DNA of 64,000 bases from Streptococcus suis (GCA_029593505.1 JAKTNI010000001.1:1-64000); one strand, 5' to 3'; shown: positions 30,031 through 39,998, counted from the first letter of the stretch. Made by a program: numbers and translations. The notes: a model not told the origin generated them from the sequence alone.

Positions 30031-30996
30031 TCAGACACTTCCACCAGCTATCAATGAGATAGGTAGAATATAATCTTTTTTTCTTAGCTCTTTTCCTTCA
30101 ATTTTATCAAGTAGTAACTCTACTAATAAGGTGGCAATTTCTTCTAAAGGTTGTTTAATTGTTGTTAGTTGTGGATAGTAATTTTCGATAAAATGGGTAC
30201 CGTCATAGCCGATTAGTTTTATATCATTTGGAATAGATAGGTTTAAGGAGTGTACAACATTCCAGACAAGCATAGCGGTTGAGTCGCCGGAAACAAAAAT
30301 ACCGTCTGGTTGATGTTGTTTGATAATGGTTTGTATTTCCATTTCTTTTCTGATGGGAGAGAAGTCACTGGATATATGATAGACCACCCCATCAGGAAAG
30401 ACGGATAAAAAGCCTAATCGTCTCAGTCCAGTTGGAGAATTGGAATCATCGTTACCTGAAATCATGATGGGACGTTTGCAACCGGATTTTTTTAAGGTTT
30501 GAGCAGCTAATGTACCACCAGCACGATTATCTGAAGAAACAACTGGTATAGAAGGGGAAAGGTTACGGTCAAAGGCGATGATAGGAGCTGATACACGATC
30601 ATAGTCTTTGATATCAAGATTATGACTACCTGAGATGATACCATCAACTTGATTGGCTGCTAGCATCTCCAGATATTCTCTTTCTTTATCAGACTCATGC
30701 TGACTATTGCAGATAATGGTTTTATATCCATGATTGAATAGCTGATTTTCTAAGTATCCAATCAATTCAGAGTAGAAAATATTGTTAATTGTTGGAAAAA
30801 TAAGTCCAACTAATTTGGCGGATTTTCCTTGCAGACTACGAGCTAAATTGTTGGGTTTGTAACCTAATTCTCGCATAGCTTCTTCTACATTACGGATCGT
30901 TTTTTCAGACAAATATCCTTTTTTATTGATAACGCGTGAAACAGTAGTTGGGCTAACTCCAGCTAATTTTGCTACATCAGTTAATTTTGCAACCAT
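30031..30996 (-). CDS. scrR: LacI family sucrose operon repressor
   Basis: A 321-residue LacI/GalR repressor. The N-terminal HTH reads LTDVAKLAGVSPTTVSRVIN, followed by the hinge YKPNNLARSLQ and a sugar-binding core. It overlaps the 3' end of scrB by 20 bases and has no clear SD, so it is translated by coupling. It should repress scrA and scrBR through operators in the 32.47-32.60 kb region and be released by a sucrose-derived signal. Confidence 0.93.
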   Translation of the reverse strand: MVAKLTDVAKLAGVSPTTVSRVINKKGYLSEKTIRNVEEAMRELGYKPNNLARSLQGKSAKLVGLIFPTINNIFYSELIGYLENQLFNHGYKTIICNSQHESDKEREYLEMLAANQVDGIISGSHNLDIKDYDRVSAPIIAFDRNLSPSIPVVSSDNRAGGTLAAQTLKKSGCKRPIMISGNDDSNSPTGLRRLGFLSVFPDGVVYHISSDFSPIRKEMEIQTIIKQHQPDGIFVSGDSTAMLVWNVVHSLNLSIPNDIKLIGYDGTHFIENYYPQLTTIKQPLEEIATLLVELLLDKIEGKELRKKDYILPISLIAGGSV

Positions 30997-32431
30997 AATC
31001 TAAATGATAGTAGGTTCCGGTAGGTTGACCACTTATGATAGTGATTCCGTTTTGTTGTCTATCTGGGAAGACACGACCAGAAAATACTTTTTCTCCTTTA
31101 TTGATAAAAATTTCAAAGACAGAGGTATCAATGAAAATATTGGCAGTAATGGTACCGGGTTCCACACTACAAGAACGTACAGTACCAAACTCTAGGGCGA
31201 ATGGTTGTCCACAGTTGCTACGTTCTAATAGGATTTGACCACTTCTAGTGTCAACTGTCAAAACTAGTCCCTTTCCAGCTTCATTAGCAAACAGTACAAT
31301 TTCATGTTTATGATTGACTTCAAAGTTCAATTCTAATTCATATACATTGTTTGTTTCTGTTTGTGAAGTAAACGGTTGAGATGATTGACGAAGACTTGTA
31401 ATGGCTTCAACTGGGTACTGGTACAGTTTACCATCTTTTATAGTTAATTCTTTGACGAGTGAGAGGCAGCCTTGATAATCATAGTTATCTGTTGGGTATG
31501 CTACATCTGGAAGAGCTAACCAGCTGATAGCTAGTGCACGACCATCGGGAGCATTGAAGGTTTGTGTGGCGTAGCACTCAAACCCATAATCAAGATTGAG
31601 TAGTTCGCTAGGCTCTACAATAGTAGCAGTTTCTGGATCGAACTGTTGACCAATCTTATACATATTTGGGTAAATATTTCCATAATCTAGCACAGATTTA
31701 TCTAAGCCTTGCGGACAGTATAGAAGAATGGGGTGTTGGTCGATAAAAGCGATATTGGGACATTCCATCATATAAGCTGTCATGTCGTTTTCAAAATCTA
31801 AATCACCAACAAAGGACCAATTCAGATAATCATTATTCTCAGCTTTATACAGCTTAACAATGCCTTTTTTCTCCAAATTTTGTCCACCGACAATAGCATA
31901 ATATTGTCCCTTGTAATTGAAAATTTGTGGATCACGGAAATGGTCTGTTGTATCCTCTGGTTGTTCAATTAAGACTTTATTAATTTTTTCAATCGTTCCG
32001 TTCTTATCCATTATAGCACCAATTTGATAAGGATGGCGAATCCAACTTTCGTCACGGACATTTCCTGTATAAAATAGAAACAATTTACCATCGAATTCTA
32101 TAGCAGAGCCAGAGTAAGCTCCGTGACTATCTAGGGGTGTATCGGGATAGATCATGATTCCTGTTTTTTCAAAGTGGACCAAATCTGTTGATTCGGTATG
32201 AACCCATGATTTCAAGCCGTGAGAGGCTCCGAAAGGAAAGTACTGGTAGAACAGATTCCATTTACCATTAAAATAGGAAAAGCCATTTGGATCATTAAGT
32301 AGACCGTGAGGTGGCTCAATATGAAAGTTTGTCCTCCAAGGAGAGTTTTCGGTATTTTGTTTGATGCGTTCGATATATTCAGGTGTCCAGTCAGCATAAG
32401 CTCTGTAACGTTCTTCAGTTGTAAATGCCAT
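30977..32431 (-). CDS. scrB: Sucrose-6-phosphate hydrolase, GH32
   Basis: A 484-residue GH32 enzyme. The nucleophile motif appears in PHGLLNDPNGFSY, the stabilising FRDPQ in the middle, and the acid/base region MMECPN, followed by a C-terminal beta-sandwich. It cleaves sucrose-6-phosphate from the PTS into glucose-6-phosphate and fructose. The ATG at 32431 has GGAG 8 bases upstream; a longer frame to 32464 overlaps the -10 box and is rejected. The next gene leftward is scrR. Confidence 0.94.
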   Translation of the reverse strand: MAFTTEERYRAYADWTPEYIERIKQNTENSPWRTNFHIEPPHGLLNDPNGFSYFNGKWNLFYQYFPFGASHGLKSWVHTESTDLVHFEKTGIMIYPDTPLDSHGAYSGSAIEFDGKLFLFYTGNVRDESWIRHPYQIGAIMDKNGTIEKINKVLIEQPEDTTDHFRDPQIFNYKGQYYAIVGGQNLEKKGIVKLYKAENNDYLNWSFVGDLDFENDMTAYMMECPNIAFIDQHPILLYCPQGLDKSVLDYGNIYPNMYKIGQQFDPETATIVEPSELLNLDYGFECYATQTFNAPDGRALAISWLALPDVAYPTDNYDYQGCLSLVKELTIKDGKLYQYPVEAITSLRQSSQPFTSQTETNNVYELELNFEVNHKHEIVLFANEAGKGLVLTVDTRSGQILLERSNCGQPFALEFGTVRSCSVEPGTITANIFIDTSVFEIFINKGEKVFSGRVFPDRQQNGITIISGQPTGTYYHLDYGCKIN

Positions 32432-32462
32432 ATTGTTCTCCAAAAATTCTAATTTCTCAATC

Positions 32463-32600
32463 ATTATAGTAAACGTTTTCTTTTAAAAAATCAAGTTTTT
32501 ACAATGGTTTAATAAATTTTTTCAAAAAATGTGATAAACGTTTGACATATTTTATAAAAGTGATATAATAACAATATCGAAAGGTTAAAAACGCTTTCAA
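32463..32600. promoter_or_regulatory. Divergent scrB / scrA promoters with three operator-like sites
   Basis: Leftward: TATAAT on the minus strand at 32463-32468. Rightward: TTGACA (32542-32547), 16 bp, TATAAT (32564-32569). Operator-like palindromes are AAACGTTT at 32471-32478 (beside the scrB -10), AAACGTTT at 32536-32543 (touching the scrA -35) and AAAACGCTTT at about 32588-32597 (after the scrA -10). The last also resembles a CcpA cre site. ScrR is the likely ligand. Confidence 0.75.
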
Positions 32601-32628
32601 AAATAAAAAATAAGGAGATTTTTGCAAG

Positions 32629-34554
32629 ATGAATAATACAGAGATTGCAAAAAAAGTCATTGACGCCTTGGGTGGTCGTGAAAACGTGCGTAGTGTAGCT
32701 CACTGTGCAACTCGCCTCCGTGTCATGGTCGTTGATGAGGGGAAAATTGACAAGGATACAGTTGAGAATATAGAGAAGGTTCAAGGGGCATTCTTTAATT
32801 CTGGTCAATACCAAATCATTTTTGGTACTGGTACTGTTAATAGAATTTATGATGAAGTGGTAGCTTTGGGCTTGCCAACTGCTACAACTGGTGAACAAAA
32901 AGCAGAGGCAGCTAAGCAAGGAAATGCTTTCCAACGTGCTATCCGTACATTTGGTGATGTATTTGTTCCACTTATTCCCGCAATTGTTGCGACAGGTTTA
33001 TTTATGGGAGTTCGTGGTCTTTTAAAAGCTTTGGGTTACGAGCTTCCTGCAGATATTAAAGTTTATTCGGAAATTTTAACTGATACAGCTTTCATTGTTT
33101 TACCTGCCTTGGTAGTATGGTCTACTTTTCGAGTTTTTGGTGGTAATCAAACAATTGGTATTGTTCTAGGAATGATGATGATTGCAGGTCACTTACCAAA
33201 TGCATGGATGCTTGGTTCAGAAGCAGCCAAACTGGTAGATGGTGAACCTGTTAAATATACTATTGAATCAATTAAATTTTTTGGGCTTATTCCAGTAGTT
33301 GGCTTACAGGGATCGGTTTTACCAGCATTCATCATCGGTTTAGTTGGTGCTAAGTTTGAAAAAGCAGTTCGTAGAATTGTTCCAGAAGTTCTGGATCTTT
33401 TAGTAACACCATTTATTGTACTCTTTGTAATGTCTATTCTTGGTTTATTTGTTATTGGTCCAGTATTCCATTTAGTGGAAGCCTATATCTTAGAAGCTAC
33501 CCAAGCAATTCTTCACTTACCATTTGGTCTAGGTGGATTCCTTATCGGTGGTGTTCACCAAGTTATCGTTGTATCAGGTGTTCATCATATTTTTAATTTT
33601 TTGGAAGCACAGTTGGTGGCAAATACTGGAGCAAATCCGTTCAATGCTATTATTACTGCAGCTATGACAGCACAAGGTGCTGCAACAGTTGCGGTTGGTG
33701 TTAAAACGAAAAATCCGAAATTGAAGGCACTCGCTTTCCCAGCAGCTTTGTCAGCCTTTCTGGGTATTACAGAGCCAGCTATTTTTGGTGTGAATTTACG
33801 TTTCCGTAAACCGTTCCTTCTTTCTTTGATTGCTGGTGCTATTGGTGGTGCTTTTGCTTCTCTTCTTGGCCTTGCTGGTACTGGTATGGGTGTAACTATT
33901 ATTCCTGGTATGACTCTTTATGCTGGTAATGGTCAATTCTTCCAATATATCCTTATGGTAGCTGTATCATTTGTTCTTGGTTTTGTTTTGACTTACTTAT
34001 TTGGATATGAAGATGAGGATAAAGAGGTAAAAAAGTCTAGTTCTGTGTCAGAAACAACAACAGCTAGCTTTCTAAAAGAAGCAGAGACAAGTCTTTTATC
34101 TGAAGAAACGCTTGTTTCTCCACTTTCTGGTGATGTTGTTGAACTGGCAAATGTTAACGATCCAGTATTTTCTTCAGGAGCTATGGGAAAAGGCTTGGCA
34201 GTTAAGCCGTCTGAAGGTGTAGTTTATGCACCGGCAGATGCAGAAGTAACAATTGCTTTTGAAACAGGACATGCCTACGGTCTGAAAACGGCAACAGGTG
34301 CTGAATTGCTTATCCATATTGGTATTGATACAGTATCAATGAATGGGAATGGATTTGAGAAATTGGTTGCAGCTGGTGATAGAGTTAAGGCAGGCACTCC
34401 AATTGCTAAATTTGATATGGCTAAAATTTCAGAAGCAGGTCTTGATGATACAACTATGGTTATCGTGACAAATACAGCTGATTTTGCAGAAGTTACAGCA
34501 ATTGCAGCTGGAAATGTTGCACATGGTGCAGATTTCTTAAAAGTTGTAAAATAA
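32629..34554 (+). CDS. scrA: Sucrose PTS transporter EIIBCA
   Basis: A 641-residue fused permease in the order B-C-A. EIIB occupies about 1-90 with phospho-Cys26 in HCATRLRV; EIIC (about 105-460) has about ten hydrophobic segments and the conserved GITEPAIFGV; a Ser/Thr/Glu-rich linker leads to EIIA (about 490-641) with the phospho-histidine His563 in HIGIDTV. It imports sucrose as sucrose-6-phosphate for ScrB. The SD TAAGGAG is well placed. A terminator separates it from scrK. Confidence 0.95.
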   Translation: MNNTEIAKKVIDALGGRENVRSVAHCATRLRVMVVDEGKIDKDTVENIEKVQGAFFNSGQYQIIFGTGTVNRIYDEVVALGLPTATTGEQKAEAAKQGNAFQRAIRTFGDVFVPLIPAIVATGLFMGVRGLLKALGYELPADIKVYSEILTDTAFIVLPALVVWSTFRVFGGNQTIGIVLGMMMIAGHLPNAWMLGSEAAKLVDGEPVKYTIESIKFFGLIPVVGLQGSVLPAFIIGLVGAKFEKAVRRIVPEVLDLLVTPFIVLFVMSILGLFVIGPVFHLVEAYILEATQAILHLPFGLGGFLIGGVHQVIVVSGVHHIFNFLEAQLVANTGANPFNAIITAAMTAQGAATVAVGVKTKNPKLKALAFPAALSAFLGITEPAIFGVNLRFRKPFLLSLIAGAIGGAFASLLGLAGTGMGVTIIPGMTLYAGNGQFFQYILMVAVSFVLGFVLTYLFGYEDEDKEVKKSSSVSETTTASFLKEAETSLLSEETLVSPLSGDVVELANVNDPVFSSGAMGKGLAVKPSEGVVYAPADAEVTIAFETGHAYGLKTATGAELLIHIGIDTVSMNGNGFEKLVAAGDRVKAGTPIAKFDMAKISEAGLDDTTMVIVTNTADFAEVTAIAAGNVAHGADFLKVVK

Positions 34555-34564
34555 TGTATATATG

Positions 34565-34597
34565 CAGAAGAAAAAGGCGAGAAGCCTTTTTCTTCAA
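34565..34597 (+). terminator. Terminator after scrA
   Basis: GAAGAAAAAGGC pairs with GCCTTTTTCTTC around GAGAA. The T-rich arm is partly inside the stem, so some read-through into scrK is possible. Confidence 0.75.
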
Positions 34598-34648
34598 TTT
34601 GTATAATGTGATATAATGATATAAAATCTATTACGGAGAGAGGATTAC

Positions 34649-35533
34649 ATGACAAAATTATATGGTAGCTTGGAGGCTGGTGGTACAAAGTTTGTGTGTG
34701 CAGTTGGTGATGAGGAGTTCCAAGTTATTGAAAAAACACAATTTCCAACGACAACACCTTATGAAACCATTGAGCGTACGGTAGCATTTTTTAAGCGATA
34801 TGAAGATCGTTTGACAGGTATTGCAATAGGCTCATTTGGTCCAATTGATATTGATCAAAATTCGCAGACTTACGGCTATATTACTTCAACTCCGAAACCA
34901 CATTGGTCAAATATTGATTTATTGGGTTTGATTGCCAAGGAATTTACTATTCCATTCTATTTTACAACAGATGTGAATTCATCAGCTTTTGGAGAGACGT
35001 TAGTACGCAAGGGCATCAATAGTTTAGTATACTATACAATTGGAACAGGTATTGGCGCAGGAGCCATTCAAAATGGTGAGTTTATTGGTGGATTAGGACA
35101 CACAGAGGCTGGTCACACCTATGTTGCTTTGCATCCGTACGATGTGAAACATGAGTTTAATGGTGTTTGCCCATTTCATAATGGATGTCTGGAAGGATTG
35201 GCAGCGGGTCCATCTCTTGAAGGACGTACGGGTATTCGCGGTGAATTGATTGAGCATAACTCAGATGTTTGGGATGTGCAGGCATATTATATTGCTCAAG
35301 CAGCTGTTCAAGCAACATTACTGTATCGTCCACAGGTAATTGTATTTGGTGGTGGTGTTATGGCTCAGGAACACATGCTTAATCGTGTGCGAGAGAAATT
35401 TACAGGATTGATGAATGGCTATTTACCAGTACCAGATGTTCATGATTACATCGTGACACCTGCAGTAGCTGAAAATGGCTCAGCTACTCTTGGAAATTTT
35501 GCTTTAGCGAAAAAAGTTGCCGATAGAAAATAA
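34649..35533 (+). CDS. scrK: Fructokinase, ROK family
   Basis: A 294-residue ROK kinase. ATP and sugar motifs are YGSLEAGGTKFVCAVG at the start and TIGTGIGAGAI in the centre; the ROK zinc site appears as GHTEAGHTYV...CPFHNGCLEGLAAGPS. It phosphorylates the fructose released by ScrB to fructose-6-phosphate. It has its own TATAAT-rich upstream region (34603-34625) and a terminator after it. Confidence 0.93.
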   Translation: MTKLYGSLEAGGTKFVCAVGDEEFQVIEKTQFPTTTPYETIERTVAFFKRYEDRLTGIAIGSFGPIDIDQNSQTYGYITSTPKPHWSNIDLLGLIAKEFTIPFYFTTDVNSSAFGETLVRKGINSLVYYTIGTGIGAGAIQNGEFIGGLGHTEAGHTYVALHPYDVKHEFNGVCPFHNGCLEGLAAGPSLEGRTGIRGELIEHNSDVWDVQAYYIAQAAVQATLLYRPQVIVFGGGVMAQEHMLNRVREKFTGLMNGYLPVPDVHDYIVTPAVAENGSATLGNFALAKKVADRK

Positions 35534-35557
35534 TGAGCATAGTGATACATGTTTTTT

Positions 35558-35584
35558 GAGGACCAATTCGATTGGTTCTTTTTA
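35558..35584 (+). terminator. Terminator after scrK
   Basis: GGACCAAT and ATTGGTTC pair around TCG, followed by TTTTT. Confidence 0.85.
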
Positions 35585-35816
35585 TATGGAAAAAATTAGT
35601 GATGAACAAAGAAAATAGGTATTTTTATAATGAGGTTTCATTTTTTTCACTAATGTGAATGTGATGTACGGGAGAATCATTTTAGTATCCTCTCTTTGTT
35701 TGAGGCTATTTGTTCTGTACAGTGTAGTAGTGGTTTTGCCTTTAGAACAATTCATTTTCTAAAATGATATTTTCTGCTCCCACATTTATCTCTAAATATG
35801 ATAAAATAATAAAGAT
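35585..35816. other. Gene-free stretch before the pnp leader
   Basis: No gene seen. It contains a loose hairpin TTAGTGATGAA/TTTTTTTCACTAA (35596-35653) and a -10-like TAAAAT near 35801-35806, just upstream of the large pnp leader hairpin. Confidence 0.5.
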
Positions 35817-35881
35817 ACGTGGTTTTGTGCAAAGCTGAATCCGATAGGTTTGTATTGGGTTGAACTTTGTAGAAAACACGT
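35817..35881 (+). promoter_or_regulatory. Long two-part leader hairpin directly upstream of pnp
   Basis: ACGTGGTTTTGTGCAAAG (35817-35834) pairs with CTTTGTAGAAAACACGT (35865-35881). Inside it, AATCCGATA pairs with TATTGGGTT with some G-T pairs, giving one rod-like stem of about 27 bp with a small internal loop. It ends about 13 bp before the SD of pnp. E. coli pnp has an RNase III-cleaved leader stem used for autoregulation; this could be an analogue. Confidence 0.65.
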
Positions 35882-35904
35882 AAATATATATTAGGAGATA
35901 CTTC

Positions 35905-38130
35905 ATGTCAAAACAAGTATTTGAAACAGTTTTTGCAGGTAAGAAATTGGTGGTTGAAACAGGTCAGGTTGCCAAGCAAGCAAATGGTGCAGTTGTTGTT
36001 CGTTATGGTGATTCGACCGTCTTGACAGCTGCTGTGATGTCTAAAAAGATGGCGACGGGAGATTTTTTCCCGCTCCAAGTAAACTATGAAGAAAAAATGT
36101 ATGCGGCAGGGAAATTCCCGGGTGGCTGGATGAAGCGAGAGGGACGTCCCTCAACAGATGCGACCTTGACAGCGCGTTTAATTGACCGTCCTATTCGCCC
36201 TATGTTTGCTGAAGGATTTCGTAATGAAGTGCAGGTGATTAATACTGTGCTATCTTATGATCCAGATGCTTCTGCACCGATGGCGGCTATGTTTGGTAGT
36301 TCACTAGCTCTTGCTATATCAGATATTCCTTTTAATGGTCCTATTGCAGGTGTTCAAGTTGGTTATGTAAACGGTGAGTTGATTATCAATCCAAACATGG
36401 CTCAAATGGAAGAATCATTATTGGATTTGACGGTGGCAGGAAACAAAGATGCTATCAATATGGTGGAGTCCGGTGCCAAAGAGTTATCCGAAGACATCAT
36501 GTTGGAAGCATTGTTGAAAGGTCATGCTGCTATTCAAGAATTGCTGGAATTCCAAAATCATATTGTAGCAGCAGTTGGTAAGGAGAAAGCTGAAGTTGAA
36601 TTGCTTCAAGTAGATCCAGCGTTGCAGGCTGAAATTGTAGCAACTTACAATGACGATTTGAAAAAGGCTGTACAGGTTGAAGAAAAATTAGCTCGTGAGG
36701 ATGCGACTAATGCAGTTCGTGAGGCAGTCGTTGCTGCCTATGAAGAAAAATATGCGGAACATGAAGAACATGACCGTATTATGCGTGATGTCCATGAAAT
36801 TTTGGAATTGATGGAGCATGCAGAAGTTCGTCGCTTGATTACAGAGGATAAAGTTCGTCCAGATGGTCGTCGTGTTGATGAGATTCGTCCTCTTGATGCA
36901 GAAGTAGATTTCTTACCAAATGTTCATGGCTCAGGTCTTTTTACTCGTGGTCAAACTCAAGCGCTATCTGTTTTAACCCTAGCTCCAATGGGCGAAACCC
37001 AAATCATTGATGGTCTGGATGATGAGTATAAGAAACGTTTCTTACATCATTATAATTTTCCACAGTATTCAGTAGGGTCGACTGGACGATATGGTGCACC
37101 AGGTCGTCGGGAAATTGGACATGGTGCTTTGGGTGAGCGTGCCTTAGAACAAGTTCTTCCTAGTTTAGAGGAATTTCCTTATGCTATCCGTTTGGTAGCT
37201 GAAGTCTTGGAATCAAATGGGTCTTCTTCACAAGCATCTATCACAGCAGGAACTCTTGCACTTATGGCAGGTGGTGTTCCGATTAAAGCACCGGTTGCAG
37301 GGATTGCAATGGGCTTGATTTCAGATGGTACCAATTATACTGTTTTGACGGATATTCAAGGTTTGGAAGACCACTTTGGTGATATGGACTTTAAAGTAGC
37401 CGGTACACGTGATGGAATTACGGCTCTTCAAATGGATATTAAAATTGATGGAATTACTCCTCAAATTTTAGAAGAAGCATTAGCACAGGCTAAAAAAGCA
37501 CGTTTTGAAATTTTAGATGTCATTGAGGCTACTATTCCAGAAGTTCGTCCGGACTTGGCACCAACGGCACCGAAGATCGATACAATTAAGATTGATGTTG
37601 ATAAAATCAAAATTGTGATTGGTAAAGGTGGAGAAACGATTGATAAGATTATCGCAGAGACAGGTGTAAAAATTGATATTGACGAGGATGGACTGGTTGC
37701 TATCTTCTCACCAGATCGAGCTGCTATTGAGCGCACAAAAGAAATCATTACTGGTCTTGTTCGTGAGGCAAAAGTGGATGAGGTGTATCAAGCTAAAGTT
37801 GTTCGCTTGGAAAAATTTGGGGCTTTTGTAAATCTTTTTGATAAAACAGATGCTTTGGTTCATGTCTCTGAAATGGCTTGGAGTCGTGTTAATAAGCCAG
37901 AGGATTTGGTTGAAGTTGGCGATGTAGTTGATGTAAAAATCATTAAGATTGATGACAAGGGACGTATTGATGCTTCTATGAAAGTACTTCTTCCAAAACC
38001 AGAAGGTTATGTAGAAGAAAAACGTGAGCGTTTGGAGCGTCCACGACGTCAAAAAGATACGAAAGACTTTAAAGAGAAAAAAGACGCTAATTTTGGTGAA
38101 TTTAAGTTTCACAAGGTTGATAAAAAATAG
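35905..38130 (+). CDS. pnp: Polynucleotide phosphorylase
   Basis: A 741-residue 3'-5' exoribonuclease with two RNase PH domains (about 1-230 and 310-545, the latter containing [17 protein letters not shown]), a KH domain with the GKGG loop near residue 573, and an S1 domain from about residue 625. The tail is highly charged ([15 protein letters not shown]). It degrades mRNA by phosphorolysis. TTAGGAGA precedes the ATG, and a long stem sits in the leader. Confidence 0.97.
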   Translation: MSKQVFETVFAGKKLVVETGQVAKQANGAVVVRYGDSTVLTAAVMSKKMATGDFFPLQVNYEEKMYAAGKFPGGWMKREGRPSTDATLTARLIDRPIRPMFAEGFRNEVQVINTVLSYDPDASAPMAAMFGSSLALAISDIPFNGPIAGVQVGYVNGELIINPNMAQMEESLLDLTVAGNKDAINMVESGAKELSEDIMLEALLKGHAAIQELLEFQNHIVAAVGKEKAEVELLQVDPALQAEIVATYNDDLKKAVQVEEKLAREDATNAVREAVVAAYEEKYAEHEEHDRIMRDVHEILELMEHAEVRRLITEDKVRPDGRRVDEIRPLDAEVDFLPNVHGSGLFTRGQTQALSVLTLAPMGETQIIDGLDDEYKKRFLHHYNFPQYSVGSTGRYGAPGRREIGHGALGERALEQVLPSLEEFPYAIRLVAEVLESNGSSSQASITAGTLALMAGGVPIKAPVAGIAMGLISDGTNYTVLTDIQGLEDHFGDMDFKVAGTRDGITALQMDIKIDGITPQILEEALAQAKKARFEILDVIEATIPEVRPDLAPTAPKIDTIKIDVDKIKIVIGKGGETIDKIIAETGVKIDIDEDGLVAIFSPDRAAIERTKEIITGLVREAKVDEVYQAKVVRLEKFGAFVNLFDKTDALVHVSEMAWSRVNKPEDLVEVGDVVDVKIIKIDDKGRIDASMKVLLPKPEGYVEEKRERLERPRRQKDTKDFKEKKDANFGEFKFHKVDKK

Positions 38131-38303
38131 AGACGAATGACCACTGCTATCATTTAGTATATGACATGAGATGATTTCTTTTGTATTGTCTTAAAGGATA
38201 GAAACTTAATTGCCTGTAGTCTTTACTGTTTAAGTCTTGCTGATTTATTCAGATTATCCGAAGATGCAATTAGTGTATCAATGAACATCAGTAAATAAAG
38301 ATT

Positions 38304-38333
38304 GAGGACTGGATGTGATCTCCAGCCTCTTTC
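38304..38333 (+). terminator. Hairpin between pnp and cysE
   Basis: GAGG-a-CTGGA (38304-38313) pairs with TCCAG-CCTC (38321-38329) and is followed by TTTCC. It lies 7 bp before the cysE SD and probably reduces read-through from pnp. The preceding 170 bp hold no gene. Confidence 0.6.
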
Positions 38334-38350
38334 CATAATAGGAGGTAACT

Positions 38351-38968
38351 ATGGGGTGGTGGAAAGACACCATTGAGATTGTGAAAGAAAAAGATCCAGC
38401 AGCACGTACTAGTTTGGAAGTTTTACTGACTTATCCCGGAGTAAAGGCGCTCGCTGCTCATCGTTTATCTCATTACATGTGGCAAAAAGGGTTTAAGTTA
38501 TTAGCTCGTATGCATAGTCAATTTTGGCGTTTTTGGACGAATATTGAAATTCATCCAGGTGCTCAAATTGAATCTGGTGTTTTTATTGACCATGGGGCAG
38601 GTCTAGTCATTGGTGAGACAGCTGTTATTGAGTCAGGAGTTATGCTGTATCATGGTGTGACACTTGGTGGAACAGGTAAAGATTGTGGTAAACGTCACCC
38701 GACCGTTCGTAAAGGTGCTCTAGTCTCAGCTCATGCTCAAGTTATTGGTCCAATAGAGATTGGTGAAAATGCGAAAGTTGGAGCGGCGGCAGTTGTCCTA
38801 GCGGATGTTCCAGCAGACGTGACAGTTGTTGGAATGCCTGCTAAAATCGTTCGTGTTCATGGACAAAAAGATGAAAGCATCATTCATGATATGGAAGGAA
38901 GCCGTGAACACTATACTACAAAACTGGCTGAATTAAAGGAGGCTAGTCACCGTTCTTCTCATCTGTGA
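38351..38968 (+). CDS. cysE: Serine O-acetyltransferase
   Basis: A 205-residue enzyme with the helical N-terminal part and a left-handed beta helix of hexapeptide repeats (IHPGAQIESGVFIDHGAG onward), the catalytic-site histidine in HGVTLGG, and the C-terminal tail that cysteine occupies for feedback. It makes O-acetylserine for cysteine synthesis. SD TAGGAGG. It starts the run leading to the phosphorylase pseudogene and cysS. No T-box was recognised upstream. Confidence 0.94.
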   Translation: MGWWKDTIEIVKEKDPAARTSLEVLLTYPGVKALAAHRLSHYMWQKGFKLLARMHSQFWRFWTNIEIHPGAQIESGVFIDHGAGLVIGETAVIESGVMLYHGVTLGGTGKDCGKRHPTVRKGALVSAHAQVIGPIEIGENAKVGAAAVVLADVPADVTVVGMPAKIVRVHGQKDESIIHDMEGSREHYTTKLAELKEASHRSSHL

Positions 38969-39031
38969 TAGAAACATACGGGAGTATGAACTAGTTATAG
39001 CTACTTGTTTTATATGAAGAAAGGAGAGCTT

Positions 39032-39808
39032 ATGCTGTTAGAAGAATTTGAGCCCGATCGTGCGGTCATTGAGCCTGCTGATACAACTATTCGAGGCGAT
39101 GAGAAAGTTTGCGATACCATTATTCTGTCTTTCAATTGAGAAGTGGTTGAGAGAGTTGCACAGTTTGATGGAGTTTACGAGGGTGGTGCCTTGTTCAATC
39201 TGAATGGTTGTTTTCCGTGGTATCTCTATGAAGATGCTGGTTGTCAAGTAGCAGTTATGTTGGCACCAATTGGTGCTCCTATGATCGTTGGTTTATTGGA
39301 AGAATTGAAGGCTAAAGGTTTTCAGAAATTTATTATATTTGGTACTTGTGGGGTATTGGATTCGTCTATTGCAGCAGATAGGATTATTCTGCCAAGTGCC
39401 GCTCTACGTGATGAGGGAACGAGTTACCATTATGCTCCGCCGAGTGATGAAATTGAGTACGATGCTACTTTGCTCTCAACGATGGAAACTATTTTTAATC
39501 GTGCTGGTATTGACTATATTCGGATGAAAACATGGACGACGGATGCATTTTTCCGAGAAACTGCTGCTAAAACGAAGCGACGGCTACTGGCTGGTGCTCA
39601 AGTAGTGGACATGGAAGCAGCCGCTATTATGGCATGGAGCCAGTTTAGGATGGCAGAGATTTATCAATTTTTCTATACAGCTGACTATGTTGATCATCAT
39701 CATAATGAGTGGGATAGACGTAGTCAGGAAAGGGTGCTTGATTCACCTGTGTTTTTTGAGATAGCAATGACGATTGCTAAGGCGTTAGCTCATGAAAGGA
39801 AAGTGTGA
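39032..39808 (+). pseudogene. Nucleoside phosphorylase family gene with one in-frame stop
   Basis: The frame runs from an ATG at 39032 (SD AAAGGAGAG) to 39808, interrupted only by TGA at 39137-39139 (codon 36). Downstream, in the same frame, are the phosphorylase/MTA-nucleosidase fold motifs FGTCGVLDSS and VVDMEAAAIMAW. A GTG restart two codons after the stop has no SD of its own, but the TGA lies close to AGTGGTTGAGAG. The product would be about 258 residues. Either the gene is freshly inactivated, or a shortened product of about 222 residues is made. Confidence 0.8.
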
Positions 39809-39812
39809 GAAG

Positions 39813-39998
39813 ATGTTCAAAAAGTTACTTCAGTCTAGTTGGCCCTATATGTTGAGTTCAGTTATTGGTCTACTACTATTTGTTTTAAAAACTTTTCAAG
39901 GTTCTTGGCAGTCAAGTTTGATTTGGCTGGCAGCAGCTTCTTACTGGCTTGTTAAACTGTATAAGAGGTACCAACTAATAAAAAATTCTCAGAAATGA
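39813..39998 (+). CDS. Small membrane protein
   Basis: A 61-residue protein with two hydrophobic stretches (about 10-26 and 32-47) and a basic C-terminal end (KLYKRYQLIKNSQK). I do not recognise a family with confidence. The ATG at 39813 is preferred, since it lies just after the upstream gene; an ATG at 39792 inside that gene would add seven residues. It ends 10 bp before cysS, and conserved small proteins of this kind often accompany cysE-cysS in streptococci (from memory). Confidence 0.65.
   Translation: MFKKLLQSSWPYMLSSVIGLLLFVLKTFQGSWQSSLIWLAAASYWLVKLYKRYQLIKNSQK

Noticed and set aside
38131..38350. T-box riboswitch upstream of cysE
   Set aside because: I looked for the T-box core sequence and a specifier stem and did not find them; only a short hairpin precedes the ribosome site.
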